From contig NZ_JAVIWQ010000002.1 in NCBI RefSeq assembly GCF_034313965.1, forward strand, positions 930,001 through 994,000: 64,000 nt of DNA, given 5' to 3'. Source of the DNA: Herbaspirillum sp. RTI4. GTDB taxonomy: Bacteria; Pseudomonadota; Gammaproteobacteria; Burkholderiales; Burkholderiaceae_D. The translations under genes were made by a program, and so were the position numbers. Below the pieces are notes generated by a model. It saw nothing but the letters and a program-made list of their open reading frames with translations, did no database searches and was not told the origin of the DNA. This document shows positions 34,046 through 44,264 of the stretch, one piece after another. Positions within the stretch are counted from its first letter, which is position 1. Every line of letters begins with the position of its first letter.

Positions 34046-35740
34046 ATGTATCCACCTACTTACAATCTGCGTATAGAATTTTTTCAACCATTCGAATATA
34101 TGTATTTAATTTTAAAAATTTTCAAAAAAAAACTGAGTGGTTGTAATCTCTCGTTTTTATTTAACCTCCTTAATTATGCATTTTTAATATGCCTTGGCCT
34201 TATCGTAGGAATTTATTCATTATGGAAAGCTAGACAGGGCATAGGTGATACTGACACGGCTTTTTTTCTAGAGGTGATCGATAATACCTTAAGGAGCGGG
34301 CTTCCTACGACATTTGCGGTTCGAGCATATCTCAATATAGCTCCCTATTTAGATATGGCAGTGGCTCAATATTGCTCCTCTGATTTCAGTGCAGTGATGG
34401 ATTCGAGTCCAGCCAATATTTTACTTGGGCATGCTAACTTTATTGTTTACCCACTCTCGGTGATCTCGTATTTTTTTGGACCTGAATTTACGGCCGCTGT
34501 AGCCAATACCTTTTCCTTTGTCGGATTGCCGTTAGTCGCGTACGTTTATTTACGAAAAACCAAAGTTCCAAGTTATATCGGCTTTTTGTTTATGATCGCA
34601 TTGTGCGCGCATCCTGCATGGCGAATATCTGCAGAAGGATGGTTTTATTTTGATCGTATGTTCATGCCATTGGCACTCTTTTATGCGCTGACTCTGCATG
34701 GGGCAATCGCAAGCCGACATGAACTTACCGGTTTGCGAATGCTTGGAACTGCCCTTATTGTAATTGTTGGGGCGTCCATTCATGAGCGTGCAGCGCTCCT
34801 GCTTTTAATGTTTTCATTAAGCAGCCTTATCTTGTACGTAGGAGCTCCAAAGAGAAATATTCGGTTTGTTCTGGTGGTTTCGCTAAGTTTATGTGTGTAT
34901 CTCAGTGTTTATCTCTTATTTCAAAAAAATATTGATAATCAGGCGGTCTATAAATCATTTTACTCATTCGACACTATTATTGAAAATGTATTCCAGCCTG
35001 GCCTCATTAAATTAATTTATTTCAACCTGATATTTTTTTCATTAGCTATCGTATTTCAATGGCGCGTCGCTCTCCTAGCGCTAATTATGTTGTTGCCGAA
35101 TATCATTGTGACGATGCATGGATTAGAAAAAGATGGTTGGTTTACTCATTACCATAGTTTTTATTTCCCCTTCATCGTTTATGCAGGACTGATCGGTATC
35201 GTGAGTCTATCAGAGTGGTGTCAGCGCGAAAGAAACGAAAGTGTATATCAATGGCTCTGCCGATTGTGTCCCTCAGGCTTTTTAATTTTGGTGGCTTGTG
35301 CAATGTGCTTTCAAAATCCTTATGGAAAAATTATTCGATGGGATTTTGAATATATCAATGAAGGTTTAATGGGGTCGTTAATTGACCTATATGTCGTGCC
35401 ATCACAGTTTTCTTCAAACCTATATGAGGCTGCGAGAGCCGATAAATTAGTTGCCCTGATCCATCCCACAGCAAGCGTCGCGCAGACTCCCCCATTTAAT
35501 ACTTGGAAACTATTGAAGAATAAAAATCTAGTTTCTGTTTTTCCAGTAGGATTGGGGCGAGTTAATTATTTATTACTTTATTTTGAAAAAAATGAGGATA
35601 ATTTAATCCAATTTAGAATTAATAGTTTATCTAAAGATTACCGGGAAATGCAAAAATGCATAACTGAAAAAGTATGGACTGCTGGTTATAAAGAAGAGTT
35701 GAGAGTTGACAATATGATGCTTTTGCGCCGAGCAGAGTGA
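34046..35740 (+). CDS. polytopic membrane protein, DUF2079-like / GT-C-like (DTDT paralogue 2)
   Basis: 564 residues. Following the first helix is IVGIYSLWKARQGIGDTDTA, whose acidic motif sits where GT-C enzymes keep a catalytic Asp. IHERAALLLLMF and GWFTHYHSFYFPFIVYAG align with paralogue 1. The C-terminus AGYKEELRVDNMMLL matches the pseudogene at 21809. The start is uncertain (34046 or 34100) and neither has a good ribosome site; 34046 fits the N-terminal length of the pseudogene. Coding sequence is AT-rich. Confidence 0.65.
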   Translation: MYPPTYNLRIEFFQPFEYMYLILKIFKKKLSGCNLSFLFNLLNYAFLICLGLIVGIYSLWKARQGIGDTDTAFFLEVIDNTLRSGLPTTFAVRAYLNIAPYLDMAVAQYCSSDFSAVMDSSPANILLGHANFIVYPLSVISYFFGPEFTAAVANTFSFVGLPLVAYVYLRKTKVPSYIGFLFMIALCAHPAWRISAEGWFYFDRMFMPLALFYALTLHGAIASRHELTGLRMLGTALIVIVGASIHERAALLLLMFSLSSLILYVGAPKRNIRFVLVVSLSLCVYLSVYLLFQKNIDNQAVYKSFYSFDTIIENVFQPGLIKLIYFNLIFFSLAIVFQWRVALLALIMLLPNIIVTMHGLEKDGWFTHYHSFYFPFIVYAGLIGIVSLSEWCQRERNESVYQWLCRLCPSGFLILVACAMCFQNPYGKIIRWDFEYINEGLMGSLIDLYVVPSQFSSNLYEAARADKLVALIHPTASVAQTPPFNTWKLLKNKNLVSVFPVGLGRVNYLLLYFEKNEDNLIQFRINSLSKDYREMQKCITEKVWTAGYKEELRVDNMMLLRRAE

Positions 35741-36114
35741 GCTTAATTAGTCGTATTATTTCCCATCATCAACAGCGGTGCCAAGTGATTCAATCCCGAT
35801 TCGATGAAGAATTGTAAGAGTTTTTAACGGTATCTAAACGGGGCATTAGTGTTTTTAATTGCTCATTTCGGACGCAATTCTTGCACACTATTTTGTGTGA
35901 TACGGGAACTGAATCTATTGCGAAAGCTTGCAAAAGTGGTTGGATGTCGAATTTTCTGATTGTGATTATCCGGCCCGCTAACTAATCAGCAATAAAATAT
36001 GGCGGCGCTAGTAGTTTCTTGTATTGCGAGTAACGAAAACTATTCCAGGAAATTTTAAAATAAAATTCTTTGGCGTTTATTTGCCAAAAAAATAATCAGC
36101 ATAGATAAGCTAAT
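35741..36114. other. intergenic region of 374 bp
   Basis: AT-rich, with no recognisable gene, repeat or terminator. It may contain the promoter of the O-acetyltransferase gene. Confidence 0.45.
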
Positions 36115-38060
36115 ATGAATACCGTGCATTCGCAGTACCGTCCGGATATTGATGGACTTAGAGCTGTTGCGATACTTTCAGTTATTTTCTATCATGCTTT
36201 TCCATCTCTTCTGCAAGGAGGATTTGTTGGTGTTGATATTTTTTTCGTTATTTCCGGCTATTTGATAACTAAATTAATCTTGCAATCTTTATATCTTGAA
36301 CAGTTTAGTGTAAAAGGATTCTATGTTCGTAGAATAAAAAGGATTTTCCCTTCATTGATCGTTGTCTTGGCTACCTGCCTCGTATTGGGCTGGTTTTTTA
36401 TGCTGTTTGATGAATATAAGATGCTGGCAAAAAGTGTTATTGCCGGTACCCTTTTTTACTCGAATATCTATTTTTTTGCGAGATTGGTTATTTTGATACG
36501 ATTGCCGAACTAAAGCCATTGTTGCATCTTTGGTCGCTTGGCATAGAGGAACAGTTTTATATACTTTGGCCTGTTATTATTTTTTTAATTTATCGCTTTA
36601 GATTAAATATTATTGGATCTGCATTATTTCTATTTTTAATTTCATTTTTCATAAATATTTATTCTTCCGAGAGTGGTTCAGTCAGTGCGTTTTGGTTGTT
36701 ACAGGCGCGAGCCTGGGAGTTGTTAATTGGCGCCATACTCGCGGACATTGATTTGAATCATCGTGGCCGCATCCAGCAATATTTGACCAGCCGTATTTTG
36801 AATGTATTTTCTATATTGGGAATATTATTTGTAATAATAGGAATTGTGGTTATTAAAAATACTTATTTTGTTCCTGGATACTGGGCGCTACTACCTACTG
36901 TCGGAGCTTTTTTTCTTATATTTTCTGGGCCGGATGCTTGGATAAACAGGTGGATTCTTTCTAACAAAATTGTGGTTTATGTGGGTTTAATTAGTTATCC
37001 CTTATATCTTTGGCATTGGCCGCTATTATATTTTTCCAGAATACTGACGAATGGGACCCCCTCGCTAGAAGTTCGCATCGCCACATTAGGGGCTTCTTTT
37101 ATCCTCGCATGTTTAAGTTATTTCCTTATTGAAAAGCCCGTTCGCAAGAGTGGTAATAAAATGGTGTTGGCGGGTTTGATATTTTCTTTGGCGATCATTA
37201 CGTGTGCTGGTGTGGTTATTTTTATACGGGATGGTATTCCCGGGCGAAATCCTGAAGCGGATAAAATTTCCGCTGCTTCCGGTGAATGGGAGTGGCCGGG
37301 TGGCTTGACGCCTCATGTTGTTGAGGATGGTAAGTACTACACTGCGGGTGGAAATGGCTTCCAAACTCTGTATTTCGGGGATAGCAATATGGAAATGTAC
37401 GGGGCAAGAATATCCACGCTGGTCAAAGAAAATAAGGGGACTGATCGCGGCGTTATATTTGTTATTCGTGATGGATGTCCACCGATACCCGACGCTCGTG
37501 AGCCCGGGCATGCTTACTGCGCTGGTTTCATCTCTCAATTTACTAAAACTGCGGCGAACCCAAAAGTTGATACCGTCGTAATTGGGGCGGCTTGGTTTAG
37601 TTATCTTTATAACGGTCCTTTTTACGTTGGAGCAGAAAAATCACTGTTATCTTCGAATGTAGGTGCAGTTAAGGCTATGAATGAGCTTCATCAATTAATA
37701 GCTACATTGGTGGCCTCTCATAAACGTGTATATCTTGTTTTAAATATTCCTTGGGGAAATTTTGATCCCAAACACATGATTCAACGCACATTGACCGGTG
37801 GATTCATGTTCGTTAAAAATCCTGTTCCGGAGGCAGAATTCATGGTTCCGTTTGCACTAATCCAAAGTCGGCTTATTGATGCAGCAACTTCAGCTGGCGC
37901 CCGTATCATTAATCCCGTGGATACTCTTTGTGTCAATGGACTTTGTCCGAGTGTCGATCGAAATGGTGATCCAATTTATCGTGACACTATGCATTTGAGG
38001 CCTAAATTCGTTAAAACTCAGATCCAATATCTGGATATAACGGCAATTTCGCCACACTAA
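36115..38060 (+). pseudogene. OafA-type O-acetyltransferase split by a one-base frameshift
   Basis: The first 132 codons (to 36513) are the start of an acyltransferase-3 protein: YRPDIDGLRAVAILSV with FYHAFP, then GGFVGVDIFFVISGYLI. The rest, open from about 36480 to 38060, continues GYFDTIAELKPLLHLWSLG and IEEQFYILWP and ends in an SGNH esterase domain (LYFGDSNMEMYG ... RDTMHLRP). Adding one T to the T7 run at 36471-36477 restores a 648-residue enzyme of normal length. Either a true pseudogene, a phase-off state, or a sequencing error. Confidence 0.85.
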
Positions 38061-38385
38061 TTTTGAGTTGGAATTGCTACTTCGTAGCAATTGACAGGAT
38101 TGCGTTCCTTCTCTGAGTCCTGTTTCGGAGTTTAGTCGGTAATTTTTCGTGTCGATTTCAAGCGGTGATGCATGGACTGCTGTGGAGGCTTGTCCTGTCG
38201 CTCTTGTATAATTTGACTTCATTTGGATTTTTCAGGATCGACGTTTAACCTGCAAAACTCGCACGGTTTTCTCTGTGTCGTCTAAATTTGATCTTGAATG
38301 TCTTTGCAATGACGCAAAGCATGAAATTAGAAATTGGTTGATATGTGGGCGCGCAAAAGTAGAAAATTACCTTCAAAGGAAGTTC
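38061..38385. other. intergenic region of 325 bp before manC
   Basis: Contains an open stretch in frame with manC from 38275, but the peptide there is not conserved. It probably holds the promoter of the manC/rfb block. A good ribosome site (AAAGGA, about 38375) lies at the end. No terminator was recognised. Confidence 0.5.
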
Positions 38386-39801
38386 ATGCGTTTAATTACA
38401 ACCATTCTTTGCGGTGGTGCGGGATCTCGGCTTTGGCCTGTTTCTCGTGAATCCCACCCCAAACCGTTTATCCGCTTGGCTGACGGGCAAAGTCTCCTGC
38501 AAAAAGCTTTCCTGCGCGGTACCAACCTTCCGGATGTCGCGGAAATCCTGACGGTAACTAATCGGGACCTGTTCTTCAAAACGGTCGACGAGTTTCGTGA
38601 AGTCAATAGGACGCAGATCGCCACTTCTTATATTTTAGAGCCTTGTGGTCGCAATACGGCAGCAGCAATTGCCGCTGCTTCTATTCAGGTGGCGCAGAAA
38701 TATGGTGAGGATGCCATCATGCTAGTGCTTGCTGCAGATCACCTTATTGCAGATCAGCAGGCTTTTGAGGATGCGGTGACTAAGGCGACCAAGCTTGCGG
38801 CTGCGGGAAAGCTGGTTACCTTTGGTATTCGGCCGGATGCTGCCGAAACCGGTTACGGCTATATTGAGGCAGAGGGAAACACGGTCCTGCGCTTCGTTGA
38901 AAAGCCGACGCTGGAAAAAGCACAGGAATATCTTAACTCAGGTCGGTTTTTGTGGAATTCGGGGATTTTCTGCTTTGCTGCCGGCTCTATGCTCCAGCAA
39001 ATGAATCAGCATTGTCCTCAGATACTCTCCGCTACTCAGTCGTGCATGGAGCAGTCTCGTTCTGCCTCGGGCAAGGGATTCACACAACTTGAACTCGACC
39101 CGGAGTCTTTCAACGAGGTCCCCGACAATTCGATTGACTACGCTGTCATGGAAAAATCCGATCAGGTTGCTGTTGTTCCCTGCGACATAGGGTGGAGTGA
39201 CATAGGTTCATGGACTGCCTTGGGCAATCTGACTGAGCCAGACATCAACGGCAACCGAATTCAGGGCGATACCCTGCTTCACAACACTAGTAATTGCGTT
39301 ATACATAGCAATGGGCGTCTGATTGGTGCAGTCGGTGTTGAAAATCTCATCATTATTGATACCCCTGATGCCGTGTTGATTGCCGATAAGTCGCGGGTAC
39401 AAGATGTTAAGCATATCTATTCAGAATTGAAAGCCAGCGGTCACGAGGCGCACAAATTTCATCGCACGATGCACCGGCCGTGGGGGACTTATACTGTGTT
39501 GGAAGAGGGTAATGGCTTCAAGATCAAGCGCATCGAAGTCAAGCCGGGTGCCAGCCTCAGTTTGCAAATGCATCATCACCGAAGCGAACATTGGATTGTG
39601 GTCAGTGGCATGGCTAAAGTGACAAACGGTGAGAAAGAGTTTCTCGTGAGTACCAATGAGTCAACGTACATACCTGCGGGGCACAAACATAGGCTTGAAA
39701 ATCCCGGATTACTCAATCTGGTCATGATCGAGGTGCAAAGCGGCGGGTATTTAGGGGAAGACGATATTGTGCGTTTTGAGGATAGTTATGGCCGAACGTA
39801 A
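38386..39801 (+). CDS. manC: mannose-1-phosphate guanylyltransferase / mannose-6-phosphate isomerase
   Basis: 471 residues of the bifunctional ManC/AlgA type. The N-terminal nucleotidyltransferase has LCGGAGSRLWPVSRESHPKP, the motif FVEKP, and LWNSGIFCF. The C-terminal cupin isomerase has RPWGTYTVLEEG, QMHHHRSEHWIVV and THIPAGHKHRL-type ligands (here TYIPAGHKHRL). It makes GDP-mannose, the precursor for mannose, GDP-rhamnose or fucose. No manB, gmd or rmd is in the window. ATG 38386 begins at the conserved motif. Confidence 0.95.
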   Translation: MRLITTILCGGAGSRLWPVSRESHPKPFIRLADGQSLLQKAFLRGTNLPDVAEILTVTNRDLFFKTVDEFREVNRTQIATSYILEPCGRNTAAAIAAASIQVAQKYGEDAIMLVLAADHLIADQQAFEDAVTKATKLAAAGKLVTFGIRPDAAETGYGYIEAEGNTVLRFVEKPTLEKAQEYLNSGRFLWNSGIFCFAAGSMLQQMNQHCPQILSATQSCMEQSRSASGKGFTQLELDPESFNEVPDNSIDYAVMEKSDQVAVVPCDIGWSDIGSWTALGNLTEPDINGNRIQGDTLLHNTSNCVIHSNGRLIGAVGVENLIIIDTPDAVLIADKSRVQDVKHIYSELKASGHEAHKFHRTMHRPWGTYTVLEEGNGFKIKRIEVKPGASLSLQMHHHRSEHWIVVSGMAKVTNGEKEFLVSTNESTYIPAGHKHRLENPGLLNLVMIEVQSGGYLGEDDIVRFEDSYGRT

Positions 39802-39968
39802 GCTGTTTCTCTACACCGCCGTAGTTAAAGCAAGCTTGATTTGTAAGCTTTCGAGCTGCGTATGTGATGTTAACGGGTGAGGTTCTTTCGGGATTTATTT
39901 CTGTTGTCAGTAAAATATCCTTTATTAGTCCTATAAAATGCTAGGTTAGTTTTTTTTGGCGGAATACG

Positions 39969-41036
39969 ATGATTTTTGTGACTGGTGGTGCCGGGTTTAT
40001 TGGTTCAAATTTTGTTCTAGACTGGCTGGCACAGTCTGATGAGCCGGTCGTGAACGTGGATAAGCTCACTTATGCGGGGAATTTGTCGAATCTGGTCAGT
40101 CTGGGGCATGATCCACGCCATATTTTTGTCCGCGCTGATGTCGGTGATGAAAAAAAAATGTCGGAATTGCTCATGGAGTATCGGCCGCGTGCAGTTTTGC
40201 ACTTCGCGGCAGAAAGCCATGTTGATCGATCCATCCATGGGCCTCGCGATTTCATTGAGACCAATGTCAACGGCACCTTCAATTTGCTAGAGGCGGTGCG
40301 CGCTTATTACGGGACGAATTTATCCGATACGGAAAAGCAGGCATTTCGGTTCCTGCACGTTTCTACCGATGAAGTTTACGGCACGTTGAGCGCCACGGAT
40401 GCGCCTTTCTCCGAAACGACAGCTTATGCGCCGAATAGTCCTTATTCGGCATCCAAGGCAGCATCCGACCATCTGGTACGTGCCTATCACCATACTTATG
40501 GCTTGCCTACGCTGACAACGAACTGCTCCAATAATTACGGGCCCTATCATTTTCCTGAGAAATTGATTCCGCTGATAATTATGAATGCCAGGTTAGGGAA
40601 ATCGTTGCCGATTTACGGTGATGGCCAGCAAGTGCGTGACTGGCTATACGTTAGTGATCATTGCGCCGCAATTCGACGCGTGCTGGATGCGGGTCGTCCC
40701 GGTGATGTCTATAATGTTGGTGGCTGGAACGAAAAGGCCAACCTTGATGTGGTGCATGTTTTATGTGACATCCTGGATGAACTCGATCCTCGGCCTCAAG
40801 GCAGTTATCGTGAGCAAATTACCTTTGTTGCAGATCGTCCCGGGCATGACCGCCGCTATGCCATTGATGCAAGAAAGCTGGAAGCTGAGTTGGGCTGGAC
40901 GCCCAAGGAGACATTCGACACCGGCATTCGCAAGACCGTGCGCTGGTATTTGGATAATCAGCCATGGGTAGAGGATGTCCGGTCCGGGAACTACTTGAAA
41001 TGGCTGGAAAAAAATTATAACGAACGTCAGGCTTGA
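39969..41036 (+). CDS. rfbB: dTDP-glucose 4,6-dehydratase
   Basis: 355 residues, with [16 protein letters not shown] (NAD site), [11 protein letters not shown] (catalytic Asp-Glu), [10 protein letters not shown] (YxxxK) and [15 protein letters not shown]. Produces dTDP-4-keto-6-deoxyglucose, which feeds rfbC/rfbD and probably the WecE-type transaminase at 20588. First gene of the rfbBACD block, with a 13-bp gap to rfbA. Confidence 0.97.
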   Translation: MIFVTGGAGFIGSNFVLDWLAQSDEPVVNVDKLTYAGNLSNLVSLGHDPRHIFVRADVGDEKKMSELLMEYRPRAVLHFAAESHVDRSIHGPRDFIETNVNGTFNLLEAVRAYYGTNLSDTEKQAFRFLHVSTDEVYGTLSATDAPFSETTAYAPNSPYSASKAASDHLVRAYHHTYGLPTLTTNCSNNYGPYHFPEKLIPLIIMNARLGKSLPIYGDGQQVRDWLYVSDHCAAIRRVLDAGRPGDVYNVGGWNEKANLDVVHVLCDILDELDPRPQGSYREQITFVADRPGHDRRYAIDARKLEAELGWTPKETFDTGIRKTVRWYLDNQPWVEDVRSGNYLKWLEKNYNERQA

Positions 41037-41049
41037 AAGATGAATTCCC

Positions 41050-41940
41050 ATGAGTAAGATTGCGCGCAAAGGCATTATTCTGGCCGGAGGGTCTGGAACG
41101 CGGTTGTACCCGGTCACGCTGGCGATATCAAAGCAATTGCTGCCGGTGTACGACAAACCGATGGTCTATTACCCCTTGACTACATTAATGCTGGCGGGGA
41201 TACGGGACATCCTGATCATTTCTACGCCACACGATTTGCCCATGTTTCAACATCTCTTGGGAGATGGTACTCAATGGGGCATTAATTTGAGCTACGCGGA
41301 GCAACATAGTCCGGACGGGTTGGCACAAGCTTTTATCATCGGACGTGACTTTGTTGGCGGTCAACCATCCGCATTAATTCTCGGTGACAATATTTATTAC
41401 GGGCACGATCTTGATGAGCAGTTGGGCAGTGCTTCCAGGCAACAGCATGGGGCCACCGTTTTTGCTTACCACGTGCAAGATCCCGAGCGTTATGGTGTTG
41501 TCGAGTTCGATACGGATCGCAGGGCCGTCAGCATTGAAGAAAAACCCGTCGCACCCAAGTCAAACTATGCCGTCACTGGTTTGTATTTTTATGACAATCA
41601 AGTGTGCGATATCGCGAAAAACGTGAGGCCATCAGCGCGCGGCGAACTTGAAATTACCGACGTCAATCGTGCCTATCTGAAGAGCGGGCAGCTTGATGTT
41701 GCATTGATGGGAAGAGGAATGGCATGGCTCGATACCGGTACGCATGAGTCGCTCATGGAAGCCGGACAGTTTATTTCGACCATTGAAAAAAGACAAGGCC
41801 TGAAAATCGCTTGCCCGGAAGAAATTGCTTATCGTAAGGGTTTTATCAATGCCAGTATGCTCGAAAAGCTGGCCGAACCGCTTAAGAAAAATGCATATGG
41901 GCAATATTTATTGGGCTTGCTGAAAGGCTCTTCATTCTGA
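41050..41940 (+). CDS. rfbA: glucose-1-phosphate thymidylyltransferase
   Basis: 296 residues with [20 protein letters not shown] (nucleotide site), [30 protein letters not shown] and [20 protein letters not shown]. Makes dTDP-glucose. Standard length and intact. Confidence 0.97.
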   Translation: MSKIARKGIILAGGSGTRLYPVTLAISKQLLPVYDKPMVYYPLTTLMLAGIRDILIISTPHDLPMFQHLLGDGTQWGINLSYAEQHSPDGLAQAFIIGRDFVGGQPSALILGDNIYYGHDLDEQLGSASRQQHGATVFAYHVQDPERYGVVEFDTDRRAVSIEEKPVAPKSNYAVTGLYFYDNQVCDIAKNVRPSARGELEITDVNRAYLKSGQLDVALMGRGMAWLDTGTHESLMEAGQFISTIEKRQGLKIACPEEIAYRKGFINASMLEKLAEPLKKNAYGQYLLGLLKGSSF

Positions 41941-42008
41941 ATTGGCGGCACCTGTGACATCATGTGCGTCAATCCCGGGATTTTCCCTGATTACTAATCC
42001 CATTATTT

Positions 42009-42554
42009 ATGCAAACTCACGTTACATCGCTGCCGGAAGTTATCATCATCGAACCCAGGGTGTTTGGGGATGACCGAGGATTTTTCTACGAAAGCTACAA
42101 TCAGCTGCGGTTTAAGGAGTTGACCGGGGTCGATGCGACATTTGTACAGGACAATCATTCGAAATCGGCAAAAGATGTACTGCGTGGACTGCATTATCAG
42201 ATCCAACAGCCGCAAGGAAAATTGGTTCGAGTGACGGAAGGTGCCGTCTTCGATGTCGCGGTGGACATTCGTAAAAGTTCTGCGACTTTCGGACGATGGG
42301 TAGGACAAATACTGTCGGCGGAAAATCGTTACCAAATGTGGATTCCGGAGGGATTTGCGCATGGGTTCATCGTACTTAGCGATAGTGCGCAATTTCTCTA
42401 CAAAACAACCGATTATTGGGCGCCTCAGTTTGAGCGCAGCATCCTCTGGAATGACCCATCAATTGCCATCGATTGGCCGTTTGATGGCACTCCGGTTTTA
42501 TCCAACAAGGATCGTGATGCTGTCTTGCTGGGAAATGCTGAGGTGTTTGCTTGA
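42009..42554 (+). CDS. rfbC: dTDP-4-dehydrorhamnose 3,5-epimerase
   Basis: 181-residue cupin enzyme with VFGDDRGFFYESYN, VQDNHSKSAKDVLRGLHYQ (catalytic His), VFDVAVDIRKSS and PEGFAHGFIVLS. It overlaps rfbD by 4 bp. Confidence 0.97.
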   Translation: MQTHVTSLPEVIIIEPRVFGDDRGFFYESYNQLRFKELTGVDATFVQDNHSKSAKDVLRGLHYQIQQPQGKLVRVTEGAVFDVAVDIRKSSATFGRWVGQILSAENRYQMWIPEGFAHGFIVLSDSAQFLYKTTDYWAPQFERSILWNDPSIAIDWPFDGTPVLSNKDRDAVLLGNAEVFA

Positions 42555-43450
42555 AGATATTGGTGACGGGCGGCAGCGGGCAAGTCGGAAGTGAGTTGTT
42601 GCATGCGTTGACTGGTTTGGGTGCCCTATATGCGCCGAACCGCAGTCAACTGGATTTAACCGACCTAAAGAAGCTTCGCGAAGTCATCCGCGACATGAAG
42701 CCTGATCTGATTGTCAACCCTGCTGCTTATACTGCGGTTGATAAGGCGGAAACCGAACCCGAACTCGCAGCTTTGCTCAATGCGCATGCCCCCGCAGTCA
42801 TGGCCGAAGAAGCCCAAAAACTGGGCGCAGCCATGATTCACTATTCAACCGATTATGTTTTCGATGGCATGAGTAATCATCCTTATGCCGAAACTGACCG
42901 GGCTAATCCGCAAAGTGTCTATGGCCGCACCAAGCTGGAAGGCGAGCTTGCCGTCAGTTCGGTGTGCGAGGCGCATTGGATTTTCCGCACAAGTTGGGTA
43001 TATGGTGTGCATGGCGGCAATTTTCTGAAAACGATCTTGCGCCTCGCAGCAGAGCGAGAAACCCTCAGGATAGTTGCCGACCAATACGGTGCCCCGACCT
43101 GGGCGCGTTTGATTGCTCAAAAAACGGCCGACGCACTGAGCGTTGCTATAAAGACGGGTGGAATTGCCGCATGTCCTGGCACTTACCATTTGTGTGCTGG
43201 CGGCATAGCTACCTGGCATGAATATGCATGCTACATCGTAGATCGTGCGCAGGAGTTGGGAGTTCCGCTGGCGTTGACATCCGCGAGCATTGAGCCGATT
43301 TCTACAGAAGCATATCCGCTGCCGGCATCCCGCCCCCGGAGTTCCCGGCTAGCGACAGATAAATTCCAGCAGACATTCCAACTCAAATTTCCTTGCTGGC
43401 AAGGCGATGTCAATGCTTGTCTGAGTGAGTTTTTGCAAAAACATGATTAA
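42551..43450 (+). CDS. rfbD: dTDP-4-dehydrorhamnose reductase
   Basis: 299-residue SDR with LVTGGSGQVGSELLHAL, NPAAYTAVDKAE, STDYVFDG and YGRTKLEGE (YxxxK). Completes dTDP-L-rhamnose. It appears to begin at TTG 42551 within TTGA, overlapping the rfbC stop; the TTG start probably lowers expression relative to rfbC. It overlaps wzm by 8 bp. Confidence 0.96.
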   Translation: MKILVTGGSGQVGSELLHALTGLGALYAPNRSQLDLTDLKKLREVIRDMKPDLIVNPAAYTAVDKAETEPELAALLNAHAPAVMAEEAQKLGAAMIHYSTDYVFDGMSNHPYAETDRANPQSVYGRTKLEGELAVSSVCEAHWIFRTSWVYGVHGGNFLKTILRLAAERETLRIVADQYGAPTWARLIAQKTADALSVAIKTGGIAACPGTYHLCAGGIATWHEYACYIVDRAQELGVPLALTSASIEPISTEAYPLPASRPRSSRLATDKFQQTFQLKFPCWQGDVNACLSEFLQKHD

Positions 43451-44264
43451 ACATCGCGCGTCATTTCCTGTTATGTGTCGTTCACTTTGGCAGCATCGGC
43501 GGTTGATCGTGGATTTCGCCCGTCGTGATGCGCTCGGACGTTACAAAGGCTCCTTGCTCGGCGTAGTGTGGTCATTGGTTACGCCGCTTTTTATGTTGGG
43601 TATTTATACCTTCGTATTCAGTCATGTATTCAAGGCGCGATGGGGTGTGAATGGCGATGAATCGAGAGCGCAATTCGCCATTCTGCTTTTTGCCGGGCTG
43701 ATTATTTTCAATTTTTTCTCGGAGTGCGTCGGGCGAGCTCCCATGCTGATTCTGAATAATCAGAATTTCGTCAAAAAAGTAGTATTTCCGCTGGAGATAC
43801 TCCCCTGCGCCAGCTTGTTGTCATCTTTGTTCCATGCTTGCGTGAGCTTGACGGTACTTTTGGTGTTCGAATGGTGCGCCAACGGGGCGGTGCCATTGAC
43901 TGCGCTGCTGATCCCACTGGTATTTTTCCCATTAATCTTACTGATACTGGGCGCCAGTTGGTGGCTCGCCGCAACCGGGGTATATCTGCGCGATATCGGA
44001 CAAAGCATAGGCGTTTTTCTTACATGCCTGATGTTCGTTTCGCCAATTTTTTTCCCTAGTACTGCTTTGCCGGAAAAATGGCGTGGTATCGCACGCATGA
44101 ATCCCCTCGCTTTCCCTATAGAGCAAGCGCGTAAGGTGCTGATTTTCGGATCGCCCATCGACTGGGGCCAATGGTGCGCATATACCGTATTTTCGGCATT
44201 GGTCGCATGGCTTGGGTTTGTCTGGTTCCAGAAAATGCGGAAAGGATTTGCTGATGTCCTCTGA
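43443..44264 (+). CDS. wzm: polysaccharide ABC transporter permease
   Basis: 273 residues of the ABC-2 polysaccharide-export permease family. RRDALGRYKGSLLGVVWSLV with TPLFMLGIYTFVFSHV is the typical start. About six membrane helices follow, with LRDIGQSIGVFLTCLMFVSP and NPLAFPIEQARKVLIFG near the C-terminus. Exports a finished undecaprenyl-linked polymer across the inner membrane with Wzt. Start at ATG 43443; a start at 43425 would lie deeper in rfbD. Confidence 0.92.
   Translation: MIKHRASFPVMCRSLWQHRRLIVDFARRDALGRYKGSLLGVVWSLVTPLFMLGIYTFVFSHVFKARWGVNGDESRAQFAILLFAGLIIFNFFSECVGRAPMLILNNQNFVKKVVFPLEILPCASLLSSLFHACVSLTVLLVFEWCANGAVPLTALLIPLVFFPLILLILGASWWLAATGVYLRDIGQSIGVFLTCLMFVSPIFFPSTALPEKWRGIARMNPLAFPIEQARKVLIFGSPIDWGQWCAYTVFSALVAWLGFVWFQKMRKGFADVL

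Noticed and set aside
39830..39870. AAGCTT repeats after manC as a terminator
   Set aside because: The stem is weak and has no T-run directly after it.
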